A stretch of DNA of 64,000 bases from Zeaxanthinibacter enoshimensis (GCF_004362865.1 NZ_SNYI01000002.1:496001-560000), one strand, 5' to 3'. Shown: positions 43,223-53,247, counted from the first letter of the stretch. The notes: generated by a model from the letters alone, not told the origin. Program-made: numbers and translations.

Positions 43223-46200
43223 ATGCACAAAAGACTCAATGCTATGTTGTTGCTGGCAATGTTATGTTGCTTTCAATATTCAATAGCTCAGCAGATTACG
43301 GTCACTGGTACCGTAACTGATGAAAATGGAAATCTGCTTCCCGGCGTTAATGTTGTGGAAAAGGGTACAAACAACGGAACCGCAACTGATTTTGATGGCA
43401 ATTACGCAATCGATGTAGCAGATTCTTCGGGTGTTCTGGTGTTTTCCTCCCTGGGATATTCTACCAAAGAAGTGAATATGAATGGCAGGAATACGGTTAA
43501 CGTTTCTCTTGCAGAGGATGCCAGTCAGCTTGATGAGGTTGTTGTAACGGCCTTGGGAATTAAAAAAGATCAGAAGGCTTTAGGATATTCCCTCACCGAA
43601 GTTGGCGGCGAAGAACTTTCAACGATAAAACAAACCAACGCGATCAATGCCTTGCAAGGTAAGATTGCGGGGGTGAATATCACTCAGAACGCCACCGGAG
43701 CTGCAGGTTCCAGCCGGGTCATCATACGGGGAGCCAGTTCCTTGTCCGGAGACAACCAGCCTTTATACGTAGTGGATGGAATTCCTATCAGTAATACGAA
43801 TAATGGATCTGCCAGTTTATGGGGCGGTGCAGATGGGGGAGACGGTATTTCAAGTTTAAGCCCTGATGATATAGAATCTGTTAGTGTTTTGAAAGGTGGT
43901 GCAGCATCTGCCCTCTATGGCTCCCGTGCGGCTGGAGGTGTAATCCTTCTAACCACCAAAACCGGGAAGAAATCCCAGGGACTGGGAGTGGAGTTCAGTA
44001 GTGCTGTAACATTTGACCAGGTAAATACTTCCCTGCAGGATTTCCAGACAGAATACGGACAAGGTACTCAGGGACGTAAGCCTGCAACACAGGGAGAAGC
44101 ACTCGACCTTGGAACTTCTTCCTGGGGAGCTCGGTTGGACGGCTCTCCCGTAATCCAATGGGATGGCGAAACAAGGCCCTATTCTTATGTTGGTAATAAC
44201 CAGGATCATTTTTACAGGACCGGAACCACATTGATCAACACCTTAGCGCTTACCAACGCTAGAGATAACATGAATTACAGGTTTTCTGCCTCGGATCTCT
44301 CCAATGAGGATATCATGCCTAATGCAGGCTTAAACAGAAAGACCTTCTCTCTTAACCTGGGAAGCACTATGGCTGAAAAGCTTACCACCCAGGTAAGTGC
44401 AAAATATATTATAGAGAATGTGACTAACCGGCCAAGGCTGTCAGACGCCCCCGGAAACGGTAATTATACTGTAGCAAACCTTCCGCCGAACGTGGATGTT
44501 AGGTTTATGGAACCCGGGACCAACCCTGATGGTTCTGAACGGCAGTACAGCAATAATTCCTTTTCCCAGAACCCCTATTTTGCAGCCTACAATTTCCGCA
44601 ACGAAGACACAAAAAACAGGATAATTGCTTCCTCTTCCTTACGTTATGACGTGTTGAGCTGGTTATACCTGACGGGTAGGGCAGGGGTAGATCATTACAC
44701 TATTAAACGTACTAATGTGACTCCTTTTGGTACCGCTTACAGGCCTTTAGGCGCCATGTCGGAAACAGAGATCCGTTATACCCAGGTCGATGCTGATCTT
44801 ATGCTCGGAATGGAGAAGCAGCTAACCGAAGATTTCGGGGTTACTTCCTTTTTCGGAGCGAATAAGAACAGTATTAAAGAAGAAGCACTGGACCTTAGTG
44901 GAACCGATTTTATAGTACCCGGTCTCGAAGACATTGGGAATACTGCCAATCAATCCAGGAACAGGAGTTTTGGTGAACGAAAAATAGGATCATTATACGG
45001 TTCAGTGGAACTTTCCTGGCAGAACTGGGCTTACCTGACTTTTACAGGAAGAAACGACTGGTTCTCTACCCTTTCTTTCCCGGGTAAAACCACTCCTAAC
45101 AATGATTTCTATCCATCTGTAAATGCGAGTCTGATCTTATCTGAGGCACTGAACATCGATGGACCGGTAGACTTCTTAAAACTGAGAGGAGGGTATTCAG
45201 AAGTAGCCGGTGGTGCTCAGGATCCCTACCAATTGGCACTGACCTACCAGATATTTGGTCAGGGTCACTTAGGACAGCCTCTCGGGGGTATCAACGGGGG
45301 AACAGTTCCCAATGCAAACCTGGTTCCCTTCAGTAAGAGTGAATTCGAGATAGGCGTTGATGCAAGGTTCCTGGAAAGCAGGTTGACCTTAGACCTCGCA
45401 TATTATAATAATGAAACAACCAATGATATCGTAAATGTTTCTACTTCTGTATTTAGCGGATATGGAGGTGCAAGTGCCAACCTGGGGAAAGTGGAAAATA
45501 AAGGTATAGAATTCCTGGTTTCAGGGACTCCTGTTCTTACAGAGAACTTCAGGTGGGATACCAGTTTTAATGGTGCCTATAACAAAGGTACTGTCCTGGC
45601 TACCAATGACGATGATTCTGATGTGAGCCTTGATGAACCACGTACAAGGAATGTAAGGATCCTTCACCAGGTAGGAGAGGCCTACGGAACCATCGTTGGA
45701 GTTACCTATGTTCGTGATGACGACGGGAACATCGTTTATGATATCAATGGAGACGGGGTTCCGCTTGCACAGGAAGGAGAACGGAAAATACTGGGTGAGG
45801 GTGTACCTCCACTGACGCTTGGATTTACCAATACCTTCAGGTATAAGAATTACAGCCTGAATTTCCTGATTGATGGGAAATTTGGCGGACAGATCTTTTC
45901 CGGGACCAACACGATTACTTACGGGAATGGACTTCATAAGGCAACGCTTGCCGGAAGAGAGAATGGTTTAACCGTGTCGGGCATCGATGGCGCTACCGGT
46001 CAGCCATTCACAACCACGGTAGCTCCTGAGAACTTACAGACCTATTACGGTGCTATCAATGATATTGCTGAGGAATTTGTCGAAGATTCCGATTACATCA
46101 TGTTCAGGCAACTCAGCCTGAGCTATGCAATGCCATCCAGGTTGTTAGACAAGACATTCCTGACCGGGGTTAACATTTCCCTGATCGGATCCAATCTCTT

Positions 46201-46330
46201 TTACTTAAAGAGAAGTGTCGATAACATAGACCCTGAAAGCGCATACACCGTTGGAAATTCACAAGGGCTTGAATACTTCGGGCTTCCGGCCACGAGAAGC
46301 TACGGGCTGAACCTAAATGTTAAGTTCTAA
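43223..46330 (+). CDS. susC: SusC/RagA-family TonB-dependent outer-membrane transporter
   Basis: I start at ATG 43223 (MHKRLNAMLLLAMLCCFQYS); a GTG at 43178 extends it less plausibly. The 1035-residue protein has a signal peptide, a carboxypeptidase-like CNA-B domain (VTGTVTDENGNLLPGVNVVE), the TonB box region, the plug domain (QTNAINALQGKIAGVNITQN, RGASSLSGDNQPLYVVDG) and a 22-strand barrel, ending in a phenylalanine (NLNVKF). SusC imports oligosaccharides delivered by SusD. The susD gene follows 11 nt after. Confidence 0.96.
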   Translation: MHKRLNAMLLLAMLCCFQYSIAQQITVTGTVTDENGNLLPGVNVVEKGTNNGTATDFDGNYAIDVADSSGVLVFSSLGYSTKEVNMNGRNTVNVSLAEDASQLDEVVVTALGIKKDQKALGYSLTEVGGEELSTIKQTNAINALQGKIAGVNITQNATGAAGSSRVIIRGASSLSGDNQPLYVVDGIPISNTNNGSASLWGGADGGDGISSLSPDDIESVSVLKGGAASALYGSRAAGGVILLTTKTGKKSQGLGVEFSSAVTFDQVNTSLQDFQTEYGQGTQGRKPATQGEALDLGTSSWGARLDGSPVIQWDGETRPYSYVGNNQDHFYRTGTTLINTLALTNARDNMNYRFSASDLSNEDIMPNAGLNRKTFSLNLGSTMAEKLTTQVSAKYIIENVTNRPRLSDAPGNGNYTVANLPPNVDVRFMEPGTNPDGSERQYSNNSFSQNPYFAAYNFRNEDTKNRIIASSSLRYDVLSWLYLTGRAGVDHYTIKRTNVTPFGTAYRPLGAMSETEIRYTQVDADLMLGMEKQLTEDFGVTSFFGANKNSIKEEALDLSGTDFIVPGLEDIGNTANQSRNRSFGERKIGSLYGSVELSWQNWAYLTFTGRNDWFSTLSFPGKTTPNNDFYPSVNASLILSEALNIDGPVDFLKLRGGYSEVAGGAQDPYQLALTYQIFGQGHLGQPLGGINGGTVPNANLVPFSKSEFEIGVDARFLESRLTLDLAYYNNETTNDIVNVSTSVFSGYGGASANLGKVENKGIEFLVSGTPVLTENFRWDTSFNGAYNKGTVLATNDDDSDVSLDEPRTRNVRILHQVGEAYGTIVGVTYVRDDDGNIVYDINGDGVPLAQEGERKILGEGVPPLTLGFTNTFRYKNYSLNFLIDGKFGGQIFSGTNTITYGNGLHKATLAGRENGLTVSGIDGATGQPFTTTVAPENLQTYYGAINDIAEEFVEDSDYIMFRQLSLSYAMPSRLLDKTFLTGVNISLIGSNLFYLKRSVDNIDPESAYTVGNSQGLEYFGLPATRSYGLNLNVKF

Positions 46331-46341
46331 AAAAATAAACA

Positions 46342-47829
46342 ATGAAAAATTCTGTATATATATTATTGATCACACTTCTCTTAGGAGCTTGTGATAAAGG
46401 ATTTGAAGAAATTAACGTGAATCCGACAAAACCCGACCAGGTCAGTGTCAGCACAAAGTTAACCGCTACCCAGTTATATACTTCCGGTTCCCGGTATGAG
46501 AACTGGCGGGCGAACCTGATCTACAGTTCCACCATGATACAGCACCTGGCTACCACGGCGGGGTATTGGTCCGGTGATAAGTATACATGGAACAGAGGTT
46601 ATGCTGCTTCTCTTATAGACCAATATTACCCTACTGCCGTTAAAAGTGTCGAAGACATGTTGTTGCAGTTAGAAACAGAAGACGCCCCTGCCGAAATGAA
46701 GGCCATTACCAGGATCATGAGAGTCTTTATCTATCACAGGCTCACGGATATGTATGGAGATATCCCATACTTTAATGGCGGAAAAGCAGTGATCAACGGA
46801 ACCTTAAAGCCTGAGTATGATGCCCAGAGTGCCATCTATGCCGATATGCTTAAGGAATTGGAAGAATCAGCAGCTGCCTTAGGGGATGGAACCTCTGCGT
46901 TTGGAGCGGCCGATATTATGTTCCAGGGAGACCAGGCCAAATGGAGGCGATTTGCATATTCCATGATGCTCCGCCTTGGATTGCGCCTGGTTAAGGTTGA
47001 TCCGGCAGCAGCAGAGCAGTGGGCGACCAAGGCTATAAGCGGTGGGGTTATGGAATCCAATGCGGATATCGCGTACATCCAACATACGGCAGGTCCAGAG
47101 GGAATTAATAAGAATGGAAACGGGGAAGTGTTTTCCGCAGATGGAAATCCCAGGATGAGCGAAACATTTGTCAACGTACTGCAGGGAGACCCGCGATTAC
47201 CTATTCTTGCCGCACGCCGCAGTGATGGCAGCACGGATCCTGCTGACCTGAAAGGATTACCAAACGGGCTGGATGCAAACCTGCTGTTACAACAGACTGG
47301 GGAGGAAGATACGACTCCTTATGCCGAGCCGAACCGAAATATTATCACCGGGGAAGACGCGCCAATGTTCTTCCAGACCTACGCAGAAGTAGAATTTATG
47401 CTGGCAGAGGCTGCGGTCCGATGGGGCTTGGCCGGAGGCGACCCGGAACCTCATTATAACGCAGGGGTACGGGCAGCAATGAATATGCTGGAACTCTATG
47501 GCTCTGCAGCAGTTATTGATGAAGCGGATATATCAGCTTACCTGGCAGCCAACCCATTTGATAGTGCGAATGCCCTGGAACAGATCAATACCCAGTACTG
47601 GGCAGCCACCTTTTTAAATGAGTATGAAGCATTTGCTAACTGGAGAAGAACCGGGTTCCCTGTTTTGATCCCGGTAAATTACCCGGGAAATGAAACCAAC
47701 GGTACTATCCCGCGGAGACTTACTTACCCGGAAAGTGAGCAAAGTAATAACGCCGAGAATTACCAAGCAGTACTCGCTGCACAAGGCCCTGACCTTCTTA
47801 CGACCCGGGTGTGGTGGGATGCTGAATAA
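46342..47829 (+). CDS. susD: SusD/RagB-family surface lipoprotein
   Basis: A 495-residue lipoprotein of the SusD-like 2 type. The lipobox is LLGAC (signal MKNSVYILLITLLLGAC), and INVNPTKPDQVS follows near the N-terminus. TPR-like helices and the C-terminal NPFDSANALEQINTQYWAAT and FANWRRTGFPVL segments match the family. It binds glycan at the surface and caps SusC. A terminator-like hairpin follows at 47878-47905. Confidence 0.95.
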   Translation: MKNSVYILLITLLLGACDKGFEEINVNPTKPDQVSVSTKLTATQLYTSGSRYENWRANLIYSSTMIQHLATTAGYWSGDKYTWNRGYAASLIDQYYPTAVKSVEDMLLQLETEDAPAEMKAITRIMRVFIYHRLTDMYGDIPYFNGGKAVINGTLKPEYDAQSAIYADMLKELEESAAALGDGTSAFGAADIMFQGDQAKWRRFAYSMMLRLGLRLVKVDPAAAEQWATKAISGGVMESNADIAYIQHTAGPEGINKNGNGEVFSADGNPRMSETFVNVLQGDPRLPILAARRSDGSTDPADLKGLPNGLDANLLLQQTGEEDTTPYAEPNRNIITGEDAPMFFQTYAEVEFMLAEAAVRWGLAGGDPEPHYNAGVRAAMNMLELYGSAAVIDEADISAYLAANPFDSANALEQINTQYWAATFLNEYEAFANWRRTGFPVLIPVNYPGNETNGTIPRRLTYPESEQSNNAENYQAVLAAQGPDLLTTRVWWDAE

Positions 47830-47877
47830 TACGTAATAAGTGTTTAGTTGATTTGTGTGAATTAGAAGTTAGTCATT

Positions 47878-47905
47878 AAAAAAGGAGGGGAAACTCTCCT
47901 TTTTT
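47878..47905 (+). terminator. Terminator-like hairpin after susD
   Basis: AAAAAAGGAG (47878-47887) pairs with CTCCTTTTTT (47896-47905), ending in a T run. It lies 24 nt before the start of the VCBS protein gene, so that gene depends on read-through or its own promoter. Confidence 0.7.
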
Positions 47906-47928
47906 CTGTAGTAATTATTGTTTTACTT

Positions 47929-50900
47929 ATGAGAAATATCTTTCCCTTAAAGCTGTTACTCCTCTTAAGTGTTCTCCTCATTACAAGCTGTAAGGTAGAA
48001 GTAGAATTACCCCAGTTCACTTCCCTGCCTGCCTCAGTTACGGGGATAGCCTTTAATAACCAGGTTACGGATACCCCTGAAGCTAATATCCTACGGTACG
48101 CTAATTTTTATGGTGGGGCGGGAGTAGGCATCGGGGATTTTAATCAGGATGGATTAATGGACCTGTATTTTGCGGGGAATATGGTACCAGACAGGTTATA
48201 CCTGAACCAGGGAGGATTTAAATTCCGAGATGTGACGGAAGAGTCCGGCATCAGAGATGATGGGGGATGGTCTACCGGGGTAACTGTAGGAGACGTAAAT
48301 AATGACGGCTTTGATGATATCTACATCAGCAGGGAACTGTATGACGACCGGCCGGACCTGAGGACGAATAAGCTTTATATTAACGACGGGACAGGCAAGT
48401 TCAGTGATATGGCAGCAGCATACCAGGTAGCGGATACCAACCGCACACGGCATGCCACATTCCTGGATTATGACCGGGACGGTCATTTGGATCTGTTCTT
48501 ACTGACGCAACCTCCCAACCCAGGTAGTTATTCCTCGCTCTACGGTACTGAGCTCCTGCTCCCGGAATATCGTATGAGCCTGATGAGAAATACCGGCAGA
48601 GGATATTTTGAAGATAGGAGTGAAGAGGCAGGCATCAATGTAACAGGATTTCCCAACGCCGTAGCCGTCCGTGATTTTGATTCGGATGGCTGGCCGGATC
48701 TTTACATTGCGAATGATTTTGAGGCCCCTGATATGCTTTTCTATAACAACGGGGATGGAACATTCTCAAACCGGGCTAAAACAGCAATGAACCACACTTC
48801 GTTCTATAGTATGGGAGTAGATGTGGCCGATATGAATAATGATCAATACCAGGATATTTTTGTGCTGGATATGGTTGCTGAAGACAATTTCCGCTTAAAA
48901 TCAAATATGAGTGGGATGGACCCGGATGTATTCTGGGAGGTGGTTAACAATGGGGGCCATTACCAGTATATGTACAATACCCTTCAGCTTAACAATGGAA
49001 ACGGTACATTCAGCGATGTGGCACAGATGGCCGGGATGGCGGCGACCGACTGGAGTTGGGCGAACCTGCTTGCGGATTTTGACAACGACGGACTAAAGGA
49101 TGCCTATGTTACCAATGGCCTCAGGTATGATATCCGCAATACGGACGCGGACAAGAAGGTGGCCCGCCATATAGAAAAGACTATCTATGACTGGATACAG
49201 TTACACCCTGACGGAGGAGGGAAGACTATCTGGGACCTGATCGATTTACAGGAGACGCTGGATCTGTTACCCTCGGTGCCATTAGCCAATTACGCTTTCC
49301 AAAACCAAGGTGACCTGCAGTTTAAAAAAGTAACAGAAGAATGGGGACTGGACACTCCATCATTTTCCAATGGAGCAGCATATGCGGATCTTGATAATGA
49401 TGGTGACCTGGACCTGGTTGTCAATAACATAAATCAGCCGGCATTTGTCTACCGTAATAATAACGAGACCCGCGAAGGCCGCAATTACCTGCGAGTGCTT
49501 CCGCAGATTCCCGGGAACCTATCTGTCCTGGGGGTACAAGTAACCATTTATACTGGTGATCGTTCCCAGTTACAGGAGATTGGCAGTGTGCGCGGTATAT
49601 ATTCGAGTAGTGAACAGCTGGCACATTTCGGGATAGGTGAAGAGGGAGAGATTGACAGCCTGATCGTACAATGGCCCGGTCATGGGATAAGCCGACATTA
49701 TTCCATTAAAGCGAACCAGGTATATACTGTGCGGCCCCCGCGTCGAAATTCAGGTACAGGGATAGACAAACCATCCGGGGATGATCATTTATTTACGGCA
49801 TTTAAGCCTGGAGGTTATGATTTTCCGGTGCATTGCGAGAATGATTTTGACGATTATGAAAAGCAATTACTGCTCCCTCATAAACTTTCACAGTTCGGTC
49901 CCGCTCTGGCGGTAGGGGATTATAACCAGGACGGGTTGGAGGATTTCTATTTCGGTGGGGCTTCAGGGGAAATGCCCCGGCTTTACCGGCAGGATACCGA
50001 TGGGAGCTTTAAGATGGTTCTTGAAGATTTCTGGGAAAAGGAGAAATTCTATGAAGATGTGGATGCCATTTTTGCGGATATAAACGGGGATGGTTTTCCC
50101 GACTTATACGTGGTGAGTGGAGGAAATGAATTCCCGGCGAACGACGTGCATTACACAGATCGTCTTTACATAAACGATGGTAAAGGCTCTTTTAAGAGAG
50201 GGGCTATCCTTGGGGGCGATCGCCAGAGTGGTTCAAAAGTGATTGCCGCTGACATCGACAATGATGGGGATACAGATCTTTTTGTAGGAGGCAGGCACCT
50301 TCCCCATGCTTATCCTCGTCCTCCAAAAAGTAGCTTGCTGATAAATGAGAACGGGCAGCTGGTTAACAAGACCGGGGAGCTCGCTCCGGTTTTAGAAGAC
50401 CTGGGGATGGTAACGGATGCTCGCTGGGCCGATTATGATGGAGACGGGGATTCGGACTTAGTGCTAGTGGGTGAGTGGATGCCGGTTACTATACTGAGGA
50501 ACCTGGATGGGCGGTTTGATAAAGTTTCTGTACCGGGCCTGGAAAACAGCAGGGGTTGGTGGTTTGGAATGACCGCGGAAGACTTTGACCAGGATGGAGA
50601 TGTTGATTTCGTTCTTGGGAACCTCGGCCTTAATTACAAGTATAAAACCTCTCCTGCAACGCCGTTTGATATCTATTACAATGATTTTGATCAAAATGGC
50701 ACACAGGATATAGTACTGGGGTATTACGATAAGAATACACATTATCCTCTGCGGGGGTTTTCCTGCTCTGCACAACAGATTCCGGGATTAAAGGACCGGA
50801 TTGGCAAGTATGAACAATTTGCTTCCATGGAACTGAAAGAGGTTTATGACAGAGAGTTACTGAACAGTGCACTACATTACAAGGTTGACACCTTTGCTTC

Positions 50901-51267
50901 TATGTACATGGAAAACATAGGCCAGGGTCAGTTCAGGATGAAAGAACTACCCCGTTTAGCACAACGCTCAAATCTGAATGCATTCCTGGTTGCTGATTTT
51001 AATGGGGATAATTCTCTTGATATTCTTGGGGTGGGAAACCTTTTTGTTTCCGAGATCGAAACGCCGCGAAATGATGCGGGAACAGGTGTCTTATTACTGG
51101 GAGATGGCCAGGGAGGTTTTCAGGGTATTCCCGGGCATCAAAGTGGATTTTTCGCCAATAAGGATGCCAAACACCTTAAATTTCTCAGAACTAAGGAGTT
51201 TAACCTGGTACTCACTGCAAATAACAACGATAGGGTAGAGGCTTTTAAGATCAGTCCGGGGGAATAG
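47929..51267 (+). CDS. VCBS/FG-GAP repeat lipoprotein with ASPIC/UnbV domain
   Basis: A 1112-residue lipoprotein (MRNIFPLKLLLLLSVLLITSC, lipobox LITSC). It carries many calcium-binding FG-GAP/VCBS repeats, seen as GDFNQDGLMDLYF, GDVNNDGFDDIYI, YADLDNDGDLDLVV and DFDQDGDVDFVLG, plus an UnbV/ASPIC segment (GIYSSSEQLAHFGIGEEGEI) that resembles the C-terminal module of RNA-binding-like UnbV. The repeats should fold as beta-propellers at the cell surface. It is often found downstream of SusCD pairs in flavobacterial glycan loci, which suits a binding or scaffold role; its substrate is unknown. Confidence 0.9.
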   Translation: MRNIFPLKLLLLLSVLLITSCKVEVELPQFTSLPASVTGIAFNNQVTDTPEANILRYANFYGGAGVGIGDFNQDGLMDLYFAGNMVPDRLYLNQGGFKFRDVTEESGIRDDGGWSTGVTVGDVNNDGFDDIYISRELYDDRPDLRTNKLYINDGTGKFSDMAAAYQVADTNRTRHATFLDYDRDGHLDLFLLTQPPNPGSYSSLYGTELLLPEYRMSLMRNTGRGYFEDRSEEAGINVTGFPNAVAVRDFDSDGWPDLYIANDFEAPDMLFYNNGDGTFSNRAKTAMNHTSFYSMGVDVADMNNDQYQDIFVLDMVAEDNFRLKSNMSGMDPDVFWEVVNNGGHYQYMYNTLQLNNGNGTFSDVAQMAGMAATDWSWANLLADFDNDGLKDAYVTNGLRYDIRNTDADKKVARHIEKTIYDWIQLHPDGGGKTIWDLIDLQETLDLLPSVPLANYAFQNQGDLQFKKVTEEWGLDTPSFSNGAAYADLDNDGDLDLVVNNINQPAFVYRNNNETREGRNYLRVLPQIPGNLSVLGVQVTIYTGDRSQLQEIGSVRGIYSSSEQLAHFGIGEEGEIDSLIVQWPGHGISRHYSIKANQVYTVRPPRRNSGTGIDKPSGDDHLFTAFKPGGYDFPVHCENDFDDYEKQLLLPHKLSQFGPALAVGDYNQDGLEDFYFGGASGEMPRLYRQDTDGSFKMVLEDFWEKEKFYEDVDAIFADINGDGFPDLYVVSGGNEFPANDVHYTDRLYINDGKGSFKRGAILGGDRQSGSKVIAADIDNDGDTDLFVGGRHLPHAYPRPPKSSLLINENGQLVNKTGELAPVLEDLGMVTDARWADYDGDGDSDLVLVGEWMPVTILRNLDGRFDKVSVPGLENSRGWWFGMTAEDFDQDGDVDFVLGNLGLNYKYKTSPATPFDIYYNDFDQNGTQDIVLGYYDKNTHYPLRGFSCSAQQIPGLKDRIGKYEQFASMELKEVYDRELLNSALHYKVDTFASMYMENIGQGQFRMKELPRLAQRSNLNAFLVADFNGDNSLDILGVGNLFVSEIETPRNDAGTGVLLLGDGQGGFQGIPGHQSGFFANKDAKHLKFLRTKEFNLVLTANNNDRVEAFKISPGE

Positions 51268-51342
51268 TACCTGCCGCCTGCCCGTCCAACCGACACCTGC
51301 CTGATTATGTCATTCAGGCGGGCGGGCGGGCAGGTAAATTCG

Positions 51343-51420
51343 AGGTTTGAGGTTCGAAGTTCGAGTGCTAAGTTCGCTGTTCGCGGTTTGCGGATTGCCG
51401 TTCGCTGTTTGCAGTTCGCG
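51343..51420. repeat. Heptanucleotide degenerate tandem repeat
   Basis: Seven consecutive 7-bp units can be laid out at 51372-51420 (consensus GTTCGCN, e.g. GTTCGCT, GTTCGCG, GTTTGCG, GATTGCC, GTTCGCT), preceded by GTTCGAA/GTTCGAG-type units with one 6-nt unit from 51343. It is non-coding: 7 is not a multiple of 3 and no gene spans it. Confidence 0.7.
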
Positions 51421-51442
51421 TCTTAAGATGTATTCAAATCGT

Positions 51443-51520
51443 ATCACTGCATCACTGCATCACTGCATCACTGCATCACTGTATCACTGTATCACTGGAT
51501 CACTGCATCACCGTATCACC
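51443..51520. repeat. Octanucleotide tandem repeat (ATCACTGC)n
   Basis: Nine complete 8-bp units and a partial tenth (51443-51520), mostly ATCACTGC with C/T/G variation at the eighth base and one ATCACCGT. It follows the heptamer block by 22 nt. The surrounding 51268-51342 and 51521-51732 hold GC-rich hairpins (such as CCTGA/TCAGG and CTGGAC/GTCCAG next to GGCGGGCGGGC) but no gene. Confidence 0.9.
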
Positions 51521-51732
51521 CACCCGTACCGGACGGTACGTTCCTGCCCGACTAAGTCATTCCATCCTGGACTTTGTCCAGTCTGGCAGGCAAGCGGGCG
51601 GGCGGGCTATGTAGCTATGTCTCCAATTTTTAAGCATTAATATTATGTTCAAATGGGTCTGGAAAACATATAGCTCGTTGGCCGTAAGAGGCAATTTTGA
51701 AATATATTCAGGTAGCAAAAAATCAGGTGATT

Positions 51733-53160
51733 ATGGACTTGGATATTTTATTTGTTAACGATATACACGGGTACCTTTCTCCTCATCCCGACCTCTTTTA
51801 TGATGCCTCCGGGGAAGTTGTGGAGACGGTGGGGGGCTATGCAGCAATTGCCGGCCTAGTCGAAAAGATTCGTAAGGAAAATCCCAACATATTGTTCTTT
51901 GATGGCGGAGATACTCTTCATGGTACAAAACCGTTGGTGGATTCCCGGGGAAAAGCTATTCTGCCCATTCTCAATGCACTGCAGCTGGATGGTATGGTGG
52001 GGCATTGGGATTTTGCCTATGGTCCTGAGCATTTAGAAGAGCTAAGCAAACACTTAAATTTTCCCTTGTTGGGTTGCAATGTATTTAAAGAAGATGGCTC
52101 CAACTTTTTTCCGCCTGCTGCTCTATTTGAAAATGGAGGTTTAAAGATCGGCGTTATTGGTATTTGTGCTATGATCATAGACAAGGTGATGCCTGAAAAA
52201 ATGAGCAGCAGTCTGAGATTTACATCCGGGGTGAATGAAGTCCCCAGACACATTAAAAACCTAAAGGCAGATGGGGCGGATTTGATAATACTGCTTTCTC
52301 ACAATGGTTTTCCACAGGATGTTGAACTTCTGAAGCGGGTAGAAGGTGTTGATATATGTTTAAGTTCTCATACTCATAACCGGATTTATGATGCTATCAA
52401 GATCAATGGAGCCCGTATAGTTCAATGCGGGTGTCACGGGGCCTTCTTGGGAAGACTTAGCCTTGAAATTAAGGGCAAGAATATCAAAAGCTGCAAGTAC
52501 CGGCTTATTAAGGTAGACGACTCCATTCCGAAAAATACTGAGGTAGAAGACATGGTCAACAATATTGAAGCAGCCTATACTGAGATCAGGAATACCGTTG
52601 TAGGTCATACAGAGGAGGTTTTACACCGATACAATACCCTGAATTCCACTATGGACGAGCTACTGTTGCGTGCAATCGCCCACAGCACGAATACGGAAAT
52701 AACCTTTTCTAACGGATGGCGTTACGGTGCACCTATTCCTAAAGGTAATATTACTGAAAATGATCTGTACAATATTACTCCCATGAATCCTCCTGTATCC
52801 ACAGTAGATCTGACAGGTGAGGAGATTAAGCAAATGCTTGAGGAGAATCTCGAAAGAACTTTTAGTTCCGATCCCTTTGGTCAGATGGGGGGATATATAA
52901 AACGATGTTTGGGCTTGCAAGTGAATATGCGTATAGAAAACCCACAGGGGCATCGCATACAGGAGATCTATTTCAAGGGGGCTCATCTTCAAATGGACAA
53001 AACGTATACCGTTGGTTTTGTCACTATGCAGGGAGTGGCGAAAAAATATGGAGAAAACAGGAAGCAACACGATAAGAAAGCAGTGGAAGCCATGAAGGAA
53101 TATTTACAGGAGAATCCAAAGTTCAGCCCGGGTAACACGCGGAGTTTCAGGTTAGTATGA
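51733..53160 (+). CDS. Cytoplasmic UshA/SoxB-superfamily metallophosphatase
   Basis: I start at ATG 51733 (MDLDILFVNDIHGYLS); an upstream frame of 12 residues is open. The 475-residue enzyme has the metallophosphatase motifs VNDIHG, FDGGDTLHG, MVGHWDFAYG, LSHNGFP and LSSHTHNR. GHWDF replaces the usual GNHDF and resembles the SoxB (thiosulfate-sulfate esterase) variant. The 5'-nucleotidase C-terminal domain is present. No signal peptide is seen, whereas family members are normally exported. No sox genes are in the window, so nucleotidase or another phosphoesterase activity is more likely. Confidence 0.82.
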   Translation: MDLDILFVNDIHGYLSPHPDLFYDASGEVVETVGGYAAIAGLVEKIRKENPNILFFDGGDTLHGTKPLVDSRGKAILPILNALQLDGMVGHWDFAYGPEHLEELSKHLNFPLLGCNVFKEDGSNFFPPAALFENGGLKIGVIGICAMIIDKVMPEKMSSSLRFTSGVNEVPRHIKNLKADGADLIILLSHNGFPQDVELLKRVEGVDICLSSHTHNRIYDAIKINGARIVQCGCHGAFLGRLSLEIKGKNIKSCKYRLIKVDDSIPKNTEVEDMVNNIEAAYTEIRNTVVGHTEEVLHRYNTLNSTMDELLLRAIAHSTNTEITFSNGWRYGAPIPKGNITENDLYNITPMNPPVSTVDLTGEEIKQMLEENLERTFSSDPFGQMGGYIKRCLGLQVNMRIENPQGHRIQEIYFKGAHLQMDKTYTVGFVTMQGVAKKYGENRKQHDKKAVEAMKEYLQENPKFSPGNTRSFRLV

Positions 53161-53247
53161 CTTCATTTTATACCGTACCCTCTGTACCCCGCATCCAGTA
53201 GCTTCTACCGGTAATCACTGGGTCACCAATTTCAACTTTTTATAAAT

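Noticed and set aside
51443-51520. Possible CRISPR array
   Set aside because: Units are 8 bp, contiguous, with no spacers and no cas genes nearby.
51347-51640. A 97-codon frame through the tandem repeats (TASLHHCITASLYHCITGS)
   Set aside because: It is the translation of the 8-bp repeats, which shift frame every unit; no family and no start context.
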